A stretch of DNA of 21,895 nt from Candidatus Stahliibacteriota bacterium (GCA_030592225.1 JAUVJT010000013.1:1-21895), one strand, 5' to 3'; shown: positions 1 to 8,003, counted from the stretch's first letter. Notes: generated by a model not told the origin, from the letters alone. Translations and numbers: made by a program.

Positions 1-269
1 GTAAGAGTGTCGCGATAGCCTTGCTTGCGTCTGTATCCCTTGCGGCGTTTGAACTTGTATACTATCACCTTTTTCCCGCGGCGATGCCCGAGCACTTTTG
101 CCTTGACAGATGCCTTTGGGGATAGTACTACCTTTTTTTCGTCCTTCAGAAGCTTTACCTTTGAGAACTCCAACTCTTCGCCTGGCTGATTGGGAAGGTG
201 GGGCACGGTGATTTTATCACCGGGTTTAACCTTGTAATCGAAACCGGCAATTTCTATGATTGCGTACAT
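1..269 (-). CDS. rplU: 50S ribosomal protein L21 (partial, C-terminus off the left edge)
   Basis: The first 89 residues are visible. The N-terminus reads MYAIIEIAGFDYKVKPGDKI, the usual L21 opening, and the visible C-terminal part is the basic stretch YKFKRRKGYRRKQGYRDTLT, the family's 23S rRNA-binding tail. L21 is normally about 100-105 residues, so only some 10-15 residues are missing. The ATG (267-269) overlaps the secG stop by one base (TGATG), and a GGAGGA ribosome binding site lies inside the last secG codons, which implies translational coupling. rpmA (L27) usually follows rplU and would lie beyond the window; that is family knowledge, not seen here. Identification is secure. Confidence 0.95.
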   Translation of the reverse strand, partial: MYAIIEIAGFDYKVKPGDKITVPHLPNQPGEELEFSKVKLLKDEKKVVLSPKASVKAKVLGHRRGKKVIVYKFKRRKGYRRKQGYRDTL

Positions 270-664
270 CAATTTCCTCCAGTATCAGGAAGGATAACCT
301 GTCCGGGTACTTCCTGCGGAATTTCTTCGCCGCCCTCAACCGGCTGGACAGCCTGGGGGATGGGTGCGGTCTGTTGAGTCTGTCCCGCTTCTCTGGGAGA
401 CGTGGCAGCCCGATTGGCAGGTGCGGAGAAAAGCACCAACAACAGACTGGTCAACATGAATACCGCCCCCATGATGGCCGTTATGCGGGTCATAAACGGC
501 GCGACTCCAGAGGAACCAAAAACCTGCTCGGCTCCCGAGCCTCCTCCTCCACCAAAGACGCCGGCCATTCCACCCTTGGTACGCTGTTGAATGAGTACTA
601 TTACTGCAAGCAACAAGCTGAGCGCTATGTGCAGAATGAAAAGCACAATGAATAAAACTTGCAT
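269..664 (-). CDS. secG: Preprotein translocase subunit SecG
   Basis: A 131-aa membrane protein with two hydrophobic segments (about residues 3-25 and 57-82) around the SecG hallmark loop: IQQRTKGGMAGVFGGGGG followed by EQVFGSSGVAPFMTRIT. SecG is the non-essential third subunit of the SecYEG channel and assists SecA-driven export. After TM2 there is a Pro/Gln/Glu-rich tail (about 84-131) that is long for a SecG and probably disordered. The ATG lies 2 nt after the tpiA stop, and its ribosome binding site (AGGAGGAAC) is within the end of tpiA. The stop shares one base with the rplU start. It is therefore the middle gene of a tpiA-secG-rplU operon; tpiA-secG adjacency is common in bacteria. Confidence 0.93.
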   Translation of the reverse strand: MQVLFIVLFILHIALSLLLAVIVLIQQRTKGGMAGVFGGGGGSGAEQVFGSSGVAPFMTRITAIMGAVFMLTSLLLVLFSAPANRAATSPREAGQTQQTAPIPQAVQPVEGGEEIPQEVPGQVILPDTGGN

Positions 665-666
665 AG

Positions 667-1425
667 CTAGTGGTTCCTCCTTTTGATAGCACGAGCTATA
701 AGTTCAGCGAACGAGGGGGCGGAAAGCGATGCGCCGCCCACAAGACCGCCGTCAAACTCCTGGCTTAAAGCAAGGTCTTCGATATTCTCCGGCTTCAGAC
801 TTCCTCCATATAAGATACGTACTTCCGAAGCATGAGAACCGAATCTTGCCTGCAATTTCTCTCTTATAAAACGATGCGCTTCTTCCACATCGCTAATTTC
901 AGCACGTTTTCCCGTCCCTATCGCCCATACCGGTTCGTAGGCTATAAGCCCCGGAGGTTTCTCGACATAAGCAAGACCTTTGGTCAACTGCCGTTCGAGC
1001 ACCTCTTCGGTACGAGATTCCTGTCTTTCGGCTTCTTTCTCCCCTACACAAAGTATAGGCAAAAGACCGCTTTCTGCAACCCTGGCCAGCCTTTTGGCAA
1101 TCATATCGTCTGATTCGCCAAAGACATGCCTGCGCTCGGAGTGCCCCACTATAACGTAGGTGCACCCCAACTCCTGCAGGGCATCCACTGACAACTCGCC
1201 GGTAAAGGCTCCATCCCGCTCCCAATGAGCGTTTTGCGCCCCCCATGAGATATTTGAACCGCGCAGAGCCTCGGCGACCGCAGGGATAGACAGTGCAGGG
1301 GGACATATCCCTAAGTCCGCCTGTGTCACGTCTTTAAGGTGTTCCCGCAACTGCAAGGCAAGCGCCTTTGCCGAGGTCGGCGTGGTATGCATCTTCCAGT
1401 TGCCAATAATTGCAAGTCTTCTCAT
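667..1425 (-). CDS. tpiA: Triosephosphate isomerase
   Basis: A full-length 252-aa TIM barrel that interconverts dihydroxyacetone phosphate and glyceraldehyde-3-phosphate in glycolysis and gluconeogenesis. The catalytic residues are all present: N9 and K11 in GNWKM, H95 in VGHSERR and E164 in AYEPVWAIGTG. The phosphate-binding YGGSLKPEN and GGLVGGASL motifs are also intact. The start is fixed by the family N-terminus (MRRLAIIGNWKM). It is the first gene of an operon with secG and rplU. A strong promoter lies so close to the ATG that the predicted 5' leader is only about 4 nt, with no convincing Shine-Dalgarno sequence. Confidence 0.97.
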   Translation of the reverse strand: MRRLAIIGNWKMHTTPTSAKALALQLREHLKDVTQADLGICPPALSIPAVAEALRGSNISWGAQNAHWERDGAFTGELSVDALQELGCTYVIVGHSERRHVFGESDDMIAKRLARVAESGLLPILCVGEKEAERQESRTEEVLERQLTKGLAYVEKPPGLIAYEPVWAIGTGKRAEISDVEEAHRFIREKLQARFGSHASEVRILYGGSLKPENIEDLALSQEFDGGLVGGASLSAPSFAELIARAIKRRNH

Positions 1426-1435
1426 CAGAACCTGA

Positions 1436-1463
1436 ATTATACCTCACCCCTTGGTAGTGTCAA
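1436..1463 (-). promoter_or_regulatory. Promoter of tpiA-secG-rplU
   Basis: On the minus strand there is a perfect TTGACA (1458-1463), a 16-bp spacer and a perfect TATAAT (1436-1441). The tpiA ATG begins 10 nt after the -10, so transcription should start near 1429 and leave a leader of only a few bases. The remaining bases up to the porin stop at 1539 hold no gene that can be supported. Confidence 0.85.
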
Positions 1464-1538
1464 CCCACCTGATGCCCCACGCATCTACACGTATTCGTCG
1501 GACACGTGCGCATAGCGCGGTGCACCGAGAAGGTTTGA

Positions 1539-2567
1539 TTACGGAAACTTGAGCTGAACCTGGGCGATGAACTGATCTGACGTATCATCGTATTCGCCAT
1601 TGATCCATCCCCTGCGATAGCATATTGCCAGCTTGGCCTTGTTATTGGGAAGGAAATGGAAGTTAAGCCCGCCGGCAACCCTGGTTTCTGCAAAACCTTC
1701 CTCGCCTGCATCAAGATCGTTATGCTCATACCGCATGGCCGGTTGAATACCGTAAAAGCAGGTGTTGCTTAACTCAAACATCCAACCTGTCTCGACGTAA
1801 TAGGTCATAAGTGAGGTTTCGTCATCAGCACCACCCATGAGTTCTGCGGCCAGCCACAAATTCCACGGGGTCAACGCAAGCTCAGCGCCCCAGCGATTGA
1901 AATCCCAATCCGTGAAAAACATACCTGTGGTATCCACTTCAACGTTGGTGTTGGTGCCCATCTGATAGGCGCCGCCCACGTGCAGCCAATCCACCGGCTT
2001 GAGGGTCAACCTGGCGGCAAGATCCTTGGCTTCGTTGATGTCAGGTACGTTGCGGCCTTCGCCGTTGAACAGGCCGACCTGGAGACCTACGAATTTGATT
2101 TTACCGGCAAGCATCACGCCGAGATCACGGTCTATGGCGAATCCCGAGGCAAAGGTACGCTCCGGGAAAAGAACAACCGATGATGAGGTGAGCTTTTCCA
2201 TCCCGATGGGGGTTTGAAACTGACCGATTCGTATGCCCAGATATTCTATGAACTTGACGTCCACGTAGGCATCGTAGAGGGCAAGCGATGCCCCCGGCAT
2301 GGTGAGAAGCAGCTTGTAGGAAAAGCGGTTACTCACGTCGCCGCCAACACCAATATATGCCCGACGTATACGAAACGTGTTTTCAAGATAAGGCCCAAGC
2401 TCCCAGCACGCCTGCACGTAGCCGCCAAACTTCAGCGCCTGGCGGACGCATTGGTGTTCTTTTTTTTCGTGCTTGCCCTCCTTGCCCTCGCATTTGCCGT
2501 CGGCCATCCCCATGCTTACCGAAAGCAGCAATCCCATTACCGCAACCAGGTGTTTTATCCTGATCAT
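1539..2567 (-). CDS. Outer-membrane porin, phosphate-selective porin O/P-like
   Basis: A 342-aa secreted protein. Residues 1-22 form a signal peptide (MIRIKHLVAVMGLLLSVSMG, then MA/D). A short Lys/Glu/His-rich segment follows, then alternating amphipathic strands ending in the aromatic terminus QLKFP typical of outer-membrane barrels. Passages such as RIRRAYIGVGGDVSNRFSYK, YVDVKFIEYLGIRIGQFQTPIGMEKLTSS and FPERTFASGFAIDRDLGVML match the Porin_O_P style, where a conserved G-Q-F-x-x-P-x-G-x-E strand precedes a DRDxGV motif. The start was placed at the ATG at 2567, which follows an AGGAGG site and begins the signal peptide; a longer reading from a TTG at 2609 is rejected. Substrate specificity cannot be read from the sequence. 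It appears monocistronic. Confidence 0.82.
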   Translation of the reverse strand: MIRIKHLVAVMGLLLSVSMGMADGKCEGKEGKHEKKEHQCVRQALKFGGYVQACWELGPYLENTFRIRRAYIGVGGDVSNRFSYKLLLTMPGASLALYDAYVDVKFIEYLGIRIGQFQTPIGMEKLTSSSVVLFPERTFASGFAIDRDLGVMLAGKIKFVGLQVGLFNGEGRNVPDINEAKDLAARLTLKPVDWLHVGGAYQMGTNTNVEVDTTGMFFTDWDFNRWGAELALTPWNLWLAAELMGGADDETSLMTYYVETGWMFELSNTCFYGIQPAMRYEHNDLDAGEEGFAETRVAGGLNFHFLPNNKAKLAICYRRGWINGEYDDTSDQFIAQVQLKFP

Positions 2568-2617
2568 CTTTCCTCCTATGGTAGTTGGTCTGTTTGATTT
2601 CTGCGCCAAAGAACGTT

Positions 2618-2645
2618 AGTTTAGCCAGGGGAATCAGGCTGTCAA
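2618..2645 (-). promoter_or_regulatory. Promoter of the porin gene
   Basis: On the minus strand: TTGACA (2640-2645), a 16-bp spacer, TAAACT (2618-2623). The predicted start near 2611 leaves a leader of about 44 nt carrying an AGGAGG ribosome binding site before the ATG at 2567. An imperfect palindrome begins 4 bp upstream of the -35. Confidence 0.75.
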
Positions 2646-2649
2646 GACA

Positions 2650-2691
2650 TAATCAAACGTTCGGGAGGTTAAATTCCCTGCCGGTTGATTA
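2650..2691. repeat. Symmetric imperfect palindrome, candidate operator
   Basis: The outer arms TAATCAA (2650-2656) and TTGATTA (2685-2691) are exact inverted copies. Inside them, at equal 6-nt distances, lie GGGA (2663-2666) and TCCC (2675-2678) around an 8-nt AT-rich centre. The element sits directly upstream of the porin -35 in the divergent porin/DUF2520 intergenic region. There is no T-tract, so it does not look like a terminator. A separate 12-bp perfect palindrome, TTGTCGCGACAA, lies at 2713-2724. A role in regulation is inference. Confidence 0.45.
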
Positions 2692-2765
2692 ATACGGTTT
2701 GCGCTGCAGTGATTGTCGCGACAACGGGATCGACGGAGCGCCTGAGAGGTACGCTGCTTGCAGCC

Positions 2766-2793
2766 TTGACATTTTGGCATCGTGGAGTAAGTT
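2766..2793 (+). promoter_or_regulatory. Promoter of the DUF2520 gene
   Basis: A perfect TTGACA (2766-2771), a 16-bp spacer and a weak -10, TAAGTT (2788-2793). The ATG at 2800 follows the -10 by 6 nt, as at dnaE and the rmlC-like gene. A GGAG at 2784-2787 could instead serve a GTG start at 2794, so this site is less clear than the others. Confidence 0.55.
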
Positions 2794-2799
2794 GTGTCT

Positions 2800-3639
2800 A
2801 TGGCTTTGAAGTTTGGATTATACGGGGCGGGTAACCTTGGTCTTTCTCTTGCGGCGGCGCTGCGGAAAACAGGCAAGGATTTCGTTGGTGTATGCGACAT
2901 CAATCCTGCGGCTGCGCGCAAAGGGGCTGACGTTCTTAAATGTCCGGTGGTTAACGCTTCTTCGCTTGCCAGGGACGCAAACGTTCTTTTGTTCGCCGTT
3001 CCCGACGACAGGATTGCCACACTCTATGAGGAGCTTGCAGATTATATCGCTTCCGACGCTCTTCTCGTTCACTTTTCCGGCGTTCTTACGAGCGAGGTAT
3101 TTACTTCGTCCCTGCGTCTTTCAGCGCATCCTGCCCAAACCTTTCCCTATCCTCGATTAGAGAAAGACGTGTTCAAAGACGTCTATTTTGCCGTGGAAGG
3201 TACAGACCAGGCCAAGGCTTTCTTTCAGCCCTTGCTTGAAAAAATCGGGGCAAACGCATTCGTTATCTCGGCCCAAGATAAACAGCTCTATCACAGCATG
3301 TGCGTGTTTGCGTCCAATCTTCTCATCGCATTACTTAGATATACGGAAGACATCGGCGTTGCGCTTGGTTTGAGTGAGACGGAGAGAAGGGGATCAATAT
3401 TCCGCCTGGCACGGGAAACGATCAACAACGCGGCTGAGAGCGAATCTTTCAACAATGCCCTTTCCGGCCCGGTATCAAGAGGGGATACGGAGACTGTACA
3501 AAAGAATATCGAGAGTCTTGAAGGTCTCCCCGCTCAGCAGAAACTTTATGCAGCGCTTTCCTTGCGCCTGCTCGAAATCGCCCGGCGAAAAGGGCTTCCT
3601 GAAGAGCGGATAAGGGCGTTGGAAAAACTCCTACTCTGA
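2800..3639 (+). CDS. Rossmann-fold/DUF2520 domain oxidoreductase-like protein
   Basis: About 279 aa. The N-terminal half (residues 1-120) is a dinucleotide-binding Rossmann domain opening with FGLYGAGNLG, followed by a strand ending at D33 (GVCDINP) and by LLFAVPDDRIATL, as in the 6-phosphogluconate dehydrogenase/pyrroline-5-carboxylate reductase fold. The middle has VHFSGVLTSEVF and SAHPAQTFPYP, which resemble the conserved motifs of proteins with an N-terminal Rossmann-like domain and a C-terminal DUF2520 helical domain. These are predicted NAD(P)-dependent oxidoreductases of unknown substrate. Start choice is uncertain: ATG 2800 fits a leaderless message, whereas GTG 2794 has a GGAG 6 nt upstream. 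The stop overlaps the convergent OmpA gene by 9 bp. Confidence 0.8.
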   Translation: MALKFGLYGAGNLGLSLAAALRKTGKDFVGVCDINPAAARKGADVLKCPVVNASSLARDANVLLFAVPDDRIATLYEELADYIASDALLVHFSGVLTSEVFTSSLRLSAHPAQTFPYPRLEKDVFKDVYFAVEGTDQAKAFFQPLLEKIGANAFVISAQDKQLYHSMCVFASNLLIALLRYTEDIGVALGLSETERRGSIFRLARETINNAAESESFNNALSGPVSRGDTETVQKNIESLEGLPAQQKLYAALSLRLLEIARRKGLPEERIRALEKLLL

Positions 3640-5310
3640 CAGGATAACGAACTGGATGCGCCGGTTTGCCTTCTGGCCGCTGCGGGTGCGGTTATCACCT
3701 ATAGGCTGGGTTTCGCCGTAGCCTCTGGCCGTCATTCGAGACTCATCAATGCCTCTGGCTCCCAGCCAGGTCTTAACGGCTTCGGCGCGCTGCTGGGAAA
3801 GCTGCATGTTCGCCTCGTCATCCCCGACACTGTCCGTATGCCCCTGTATTTCTATCCGCACCGTGGAGTAAGTCTCAAGGAACGCCGCCACCTCTTCTAA
3901 TCCAGGATAACTTTCCGTCATGATGACCGCGCTCCCCGGATTGAACAACACGTTTTTGAACTCAGGCGCCTCGTCGGGCGCTTCGGGCTTTGGTGGGGAA
4001 AGGTCAACGTTTATTTCCCGGGCATCACCGTCCTGTAGAGATATGGAACGTTCCTGGGACTGGTAGCTTTCCATGGAGAAGGTCAGGAGGTAGTCGTCCG
4101 GTAAGAGCGTAGTTTTGAAGATTCCCAGGACGTCGGTGACGACAAGAGGCATATCAACCCGTCCGAAGGATACGGTTACGCCTTCAAGCGCCTCGCCGGT
4201 TTCGGCATCCTTTACCGTACCCGAGACGTAGGCGCGAGGTTCTTTTGCCTTTGCCAGTGCGAAATCGAGAACCTTTTCCTCTTTATCCTGAAGCACCACG
4301 CCTTTTTCTTTCCACTTGTAGCCTGGACTTTCAGCGCGGATGCGATAAACACCCGGGGCGAGTTCAAGGGAGTATTCCCCGGCTGCCGAATCGGTCATGA
4401 CCGGTGCCAGATCCGATTCAGGGAACACCAGCTTTGCAGCAATTGGATTTGCCGTTTCTTCATCCATCACGCGCCCCAGCAGATGGGCTTTGGGGGCAGG
4501 CGGCGGTTTGATTATATCAAACGCTGCCGAAACCCCGAGTTCGACCTTCCATAGGTAAAGGTCGGAACCGATACCGATTGGAGCGGCGATGTCCATTATT
4601 AACCACGATAACGAGGGAAAATTCAGGCGCACCGCAGGGGTAACCTGCAAAGCGTATAATGCGAGCACGTCTCCTGAGGGAGACCGATCGGTAACTTCTA
4701 GGATTACGTCAAGAAACTCCAGGACAGAGACCTCTACCGCAACTCCCCAGGGGATTGAGGCGATACCGGAGGTGGTGAATATACCATAACCCGCATTGAT
4801 ATGAAACTTGAAAATATCGTATCCGATGCCCAAAATACCTGTAAAATCAACCAAGGGTGGCGGGGCAGATACCGAAGTTGAATCACCTGTCCAGACGCTG
4901 GCTGTGGCAAATCGTCCCAAAACGACAAGACCGGGTGCAACAAAGAATCCTTTCTCCTGGTTCAGATAAAAGGACTGACCGGCCTTTAATGCGGGGGAAA
5001 GCAGAATAGGACCTACCCGGTAGTAGTTATCGTCGCGCCGAAAACCGTCTACGTAGACCGCCGAAGAAAATTCCAGAAAGGAAAAAGGAGCAAACCCTAT
5101 CGCACTGTAGTCATGACCATATATCTCATTGGAGTAACCGCCTGCAAGGTGAAAGAGGTTGACCGAAAGCAAACCCTGTTCGCCGGAGGAAGCGTAAAAA
5201 ACATCCAGCGCTCCGTTCTGCGCCCAGTGGTTAGCTCGTCCCTGAGCGGGGGCTGCACACAAAAGAAACACGGATACAATCACGCTCGTGCGTATTGCAT
5301 TTATCCTCAT
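3631..5310 (-). CDS. OmpA-family outer-membrane protein with carboxypeptidase-regulatory-like repeats
   Basis: 559 aa in several parts. There is a signal peptide (1-24), then a region rich in alternating hydrophobic strands (about 25-265) that could be a beta-barrel. Two carboxypeptidase-regulatory-like beta-sandwich repeats follow (about 275-352, AHLLGRVMDEETANPIAAKL, and 358-437, YVSGTVKDAETGEALEGVTV). A Pro/Glu linker leads to a C-terminal OmpA domain (about 452-556). That domain has the peptidoglycan-binding signature: IQGHTDSVGDDEANMQLSQQ with D493 and R508, then ARGYGETQPIGDN and NRRIQF. It probably ties the outer membrane to the wall. The ATG follows a GAGGAGG site. The gene starts 32 nt after tRNA-Glu, with no promoter seen between them, so it probably shares the ppiD-like transcript. 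Confidence 0.88.
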   Translation of the reverse strand: MRINAIRTSVIVSVFLLCAAPAQGRANHWAQNGALDVFYASSGEQGLLSVNLFHLAGGYSNEIYGHDYSAIGFAPFSFLEFSSAVYVDGFRRDDNYYRVGPILLSPALKAGQSFYLNQEKGFFVAPGLVVLGRFATASVWTGDSTSVSAPPPLVDFTGILGIGYDIFKFHINAGYGIFTTSGIASIPWGVAVEVSVLEFLDVILEVTDRSPSGDVLALYALQVTPAVRLNFPSLSWLIMDIAAPIGIGSDLYLWKVELGVSAAFDIIKPPPAPKAHLLGRVMDEETANPIAAKLVFPESDLAPVMTDSAAGEYSLELAPGVYRIRAESPGYKWKEKGVVLQDKEEKVLDFALAKAKEPRAYVSGTVKDAETGEALEGVTVSFGRVDMPLVVTDVLGIFKTTLLPDDYLLTFSMESYQSQERSISLQDGDAREINVDLSPPKPEAPDEAPEFKNVLFNPGSAVIMTESYPGLEEVAAFLETYSTVRIEIQGHTDSVGDDEANMQLSQQRAEAVKTWLGARGIDESRMTARGYGETQPIGDNRTRSGQKANRRIQFVILSE

Positions 5311-5342
5311 CGCAAACCTCCTCTGTTTGGTTTAAGGTCAAA

Positions 5343-5414
5343 TAGCCCCAACGGGAATCGAACCCGTATCTTCACCTTGAAAGAGTGATGTCCTGACCAT
5401 TAGACGATGGGGCC
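5343..5414 (-). tRNA. tRNA-Glu (anticodon UUC)
   Basis: The minus strand folds into a cloverleaf. The acceptor is GGCCCCA with TGGGGCT (first pair G-U) and discriminator A at 5343. The D arm starts GTCT and contains GGTC. The anticodon stem is TCACT/GGTGA around the loop CTTTCAA, giving anticodon TTC. The T arm is ACGGG-TTCGATT-CCCGT. The 3' CCA is not encoded. The gene lies 10 nt after the ppiD-like stop and 32 nt before the OmpA-family start on the same strand. Confidence 0.96.
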
Positions 5415-5424
5415 GTAATGTTCT

Positions 5425-7212
5425 TTAATCCCCTCCGTAGTAGTTGCGTGCGGTGCGATAGTCCTGCACGTTGTCTTTCCTGGGGAAAACCTCATCGGCA
5501 AGCATGTTGAGGATTACGGTCTGTTCATTCTGCAGCGCGGTTTGCAGCGCATCCGAAGCCGGATTAAATTCGCTCTCCAGGCATATAAAAAAGGCCTGGC
5601 CTATATCACACGCTACCGGTCCGGTCATATCGCCTACGTTAAGGGAGTAACAAGCACCTGCCATCTGGGCGCCGTATCGAGTCTGCGCTACGAAATACGA
5701 ACCGAATCGCAGAGTATCAATGCTTACGTGTTTCATAGCCGAAAGAGCAGTGAAATTAGCGCCTGCCTCAATTTTTCTGCGAATGCCCATTGCGTAATCG
5801 CGTTGAGCATTCTTGGCTCTCTCCCGCAGCACCCTGCGTTCCACGTATTGAACAATAGTGTCCAGCGGGATAATCTCTCGTTCGTGCGCTTCCACGGTTG
5901 CGAATACATAGTAAGTATTGCGGACTTCAGGGAAAGGCTCGCTGATGTCGCCCGGTTTTGACTCTATGGCATAGGTTTTCACCGCCTCGGTGTACGGGTA
6001 TCCGGGCATGGTCACGGCCTTGGTCTCGAAAACGTAGGCGGCACGCGCTAAGAGGTTATACTCGACAGCCAGCGAGTCTACGTTCTCCTTGCGGGCGCGT
6101 TTGCGGAACTCGTCTATATTCTCCAGAACGGCTTTTCGGGTATCGGCGCTAGGCTCCAGAGGGAAATGGATATCCTGATAGGTAATGCTGTCCTGTTTGC
6201 GCTCAACCATCTTGACAAGATGCCATCCCCCGCGATGGAAGTATACATCGGAAACTTCGCCTTCGGGAAGGGTACTCAACACTTCATATTCCAGCGCTGT
6301 CATAAAATCCAGGGAACGATTAACTTGCCGACTGGAATCCTGCGTAAAATCCAGCGCGATTTGCTCAAAATCGTAGCCGGCGTCCAAAGCCGCAGTCGCG
6401 TCATTGACTCTTTCCTTCAAGAAGGCCGAATCGTCAACCGATGGTAATATGGGGAATTTTACGGTTAGGATCTCCCACATTGGCTCACGCTCGAATTCCT
6501 TCGGGTTCGCATCATAGTAAGCTTGCAGTTCCTCCCGGGTGACGGTTGAGTCAATTGCAGGCAATTCGTACACAAACAAGGCCTCCAGAGCCAACCTCGA
6601 TCCGCCGTCGTGCTGCGCTTGCAGTAATTGATTACGGGTGAGTCTCAAGGAATTAGTTACATCGGAACGCAACTTGGAGCGTACTATCTCCCTGGCAAGC
6701 TCCGCCTTGTACACCTCGACGAATTGCTTAACCTGGGGGGGAGTATTGGGATCGGAAAGCATCTGCCAGTAAAGCTGATAGTTGAACTGCCCATCAACGT
6801 ACCACGATGAATCGGCGAGCAACTCGGCAGGAGGTGTGATTCTCATTATTTCCATGAGTTCTTCGTTGCCCAACGTGATGCGTTCGAGTTCGACAGCCTG
6901 TTTCCAGATTGCGTCTGAGAGAGCCTCTTCCCAGGCGGCACTGGCCAGTTCCTGACGCTGCGTCTCGGTCAGTCGTTCCCATTGTTCCGCATCGACCTGT
7001 GCCGTCAGTCGACGATAGGCGGCGGAGTAATCACTCGCTAAAACCTCTTCCTTCCCGGCAATAGCCAGGATGTTTTCCTTCACGTTACGTCTGGTGCGTT
7101 TTGCACCGCGTGAAGTTATATCGGCCCCCCAGCCCAACACCATCAGGCCTCCAAATGAAATAAGGACGACGAACATAACAATCTTCGCCCTTTTTCGCAT
7201 CTTCATAATCAT
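5425..7212 (-). CDS. PpiD/SurA-like membrane-anchored peptidyl-prolyl isomerase
   Basis: 595 aa. A basic N-terminus leads to one membrane segment (about 11-29), so the rest should lie in the periplasm. An alpha-helical SurA_N/PpiD-like chaperone region spans about 45-235. A parvulin-like domain spans about 245-340 (WEILTVKFPILPS, then AALDAGYDFEQIALDFTQDS, LPEGEVSDVYFHRGGWHLVK). A second, more divergent parvulin-like unit spans about 345-445 (SKPGDISEPFPEVRNTYYVF). The overall plan is that of PpiD-type foldases that help export and fold outer-membrane proteins, which suits the OmpA-family gene downstream. The first ATG is chosen because GGAGGA lies 8 nt upstream. Whether it retains isomerase activity is unknown. 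Confidence 0.85.
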   Translation of the reverse strand: MIMKMRKRAKIVMFVVLISFGGLMVLGWGADITSRGAKRTRRNVKENILAIAGKEEVLASDYSAAYRRLTAQVDAEQWERLTETQRQELASAAWEEALSDAIWKQAVELERITLGNEELMEIMRITPPAELLADSSWYVDGQFNYQLYWQMLSDPNTPPQVKQFVEVYKAELAREIVRSKLRSDVTNSLRLTRNQLLQAQHDGGSRLALEALFVYELPAIDSTVTREELQAYYDANPKEFEREPMWEILTVKFPILPSVDDSAFLKERVNDATAALDAGYDFEQIALDFTQDSSRQVNRSLDFMTALEYEVLSTLPEGEVSDVYFHRGGWHLVKMVERKQDSITYQDIHFPLEPSADTRKAVLENIDEFRKRARKENVDSLAVEYNLLARAAYVFETKAVTMPGYPYTEAVKTYAIESKPGDISEPFPEVRNTYYVFATVEAHEREIIPLDTIVQYVERRVLRERAKNAQRDYAMGIRRKIEAGANFTALSAMKHVSIDTLRFGSYFVAQTRYGAQMAGACYSLNVGDMTGPVACDIGQAFFICLESEFNPASDALQTALQNEQTVILNMLADEVFPRKDNVQDYRTARNYYGGD

Positions 7213-7243
7213 CAGTTTATTCCTCCATTAGCGGCAAACCTTA

Positions 7244-7271
7244 ATTCTAGCGCGATAGCGCCGGAAGTCAA
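7244..7271 (-). promoter_or_regulatory. Promoter of the ppiD-like/tRNA-Glu/OmpA unit
   Basis: On the minus strand: TTGACT (7266-7271), a 16-bp spacer, TAGAAT (7244-7249). The -35 begins on the base after the stop codon of the upstream phosphoesterase gene. The predicted leader of about 25 nt carries a GGAGGA ribosome binding site. Confidence 0.75.
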
Positions 7272-8003
7272 CTATCTGCCCGCTGAAAGTCGTTCGGCCA
7301 GTGAGAGGGGAAGTCCCATCTTACGAATGCGATGCCGGGCCTTTTCTATATCATAGGCTACCCTGCGCAAGGTGATTCTTTCTATCCGGTAATCAACCCG
7401 CAGGTAGCATGCACGAGAATCGCCGTCCCGGGGTTGACCAACACTGCCCACATTTATCAAATATCGTTCCTCCGGGTGCAGCCTGACCGAAGTTTTGGGC
7501 AGTTGGGACGGCCATCGGCCGGCGTGAGGCATCATGGCAATGAAAGGAACGTGGGAATGGCCTATCACTCCGATGGTAGTTGCAAATCCCTTGAATTCCT
7601 GTGCCGTCCGGGTAAGAGTGAGAACGTACTCCCATGTTTCCGGCCGGGTGAAATTCGCGTGAACCATGGTTATATCCTCGAACTCCAGCCTGATGGACAA
7701 CGAAGAAAGATATTCGCGGGACTTATCTGACACGTGGCCGCGTGTCCAGCGAATGGCCTCCTGGGCTGCGGCATTGAAATTCTCAATGGAAGTTTTTTTC
7801 ACCACACCCCAGTCGTGGTTGCCGGCGATTGCCAATGCTCCAAGATCGGCCAGTATCTTTACACATTCGTCAGGGGCTGTCCCGTAACCTACCGTGTCTC
7901 CTCCCACCAGAAATTTCTCCGCTCCCCACTCTTTTGCGTCCTGGACAACGGCTCGAAGTGCGTCTATGTTGGAATGTATGTCCGAAAGCACGGCTATTTT
8001 CAA
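7272..8003 (-). CDS. Calcineurin-like metallophosphoesterase
   Basis: 243 aa, no signal peptide, so cytoplasmic. All dinuclear-metal motifs of the superfamily are intact: D8-I-H10, G-G-D36, G-N62-H63-D, H115 (VHANF) and G-H149-S-H151. The small size and the NVGSVGQPRDGD motif place it near the YfcE/Metallophos_2 group; the physiological substrate is unknown. Translation starts at a TTG (8003): the nusB stop falls in GATGAGGTAATTTC just upstream, and its GAGGT serves as the ribosome binding site. It is the last gene of the rmlC-like to nusB operon. Confidence 0.9.
   Translation of the reverse strand: MKIAVLSDIHSNIDALRAVVQDAKEWGAEKFLVGGDTVGYGTAPDECVKILADLGALAIAGNHDWGVVKKTSIENFNAAAQEAIRWTRGHVSDKSREYLSSLSIRLEFEDITMVHANFTRPETWEYVLTLTRTAQEFKGFATTIGVIGHSHVPFIAMMPHAGRWPSQLPKTSVRLHPEERYLINVGSVGQPRDGDSRACYLRVDYRIERITLRRVAYDIEKARHRIRKMGLPLSLAERLSAGR

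Noticed and set aside
2568..2609. A 14-residue N-terminal extension of the porin from a TTG.
   Set aside because: The AGGAGG site and the signal peptide both place the start at 2567; the extension would bury the signal sequence.
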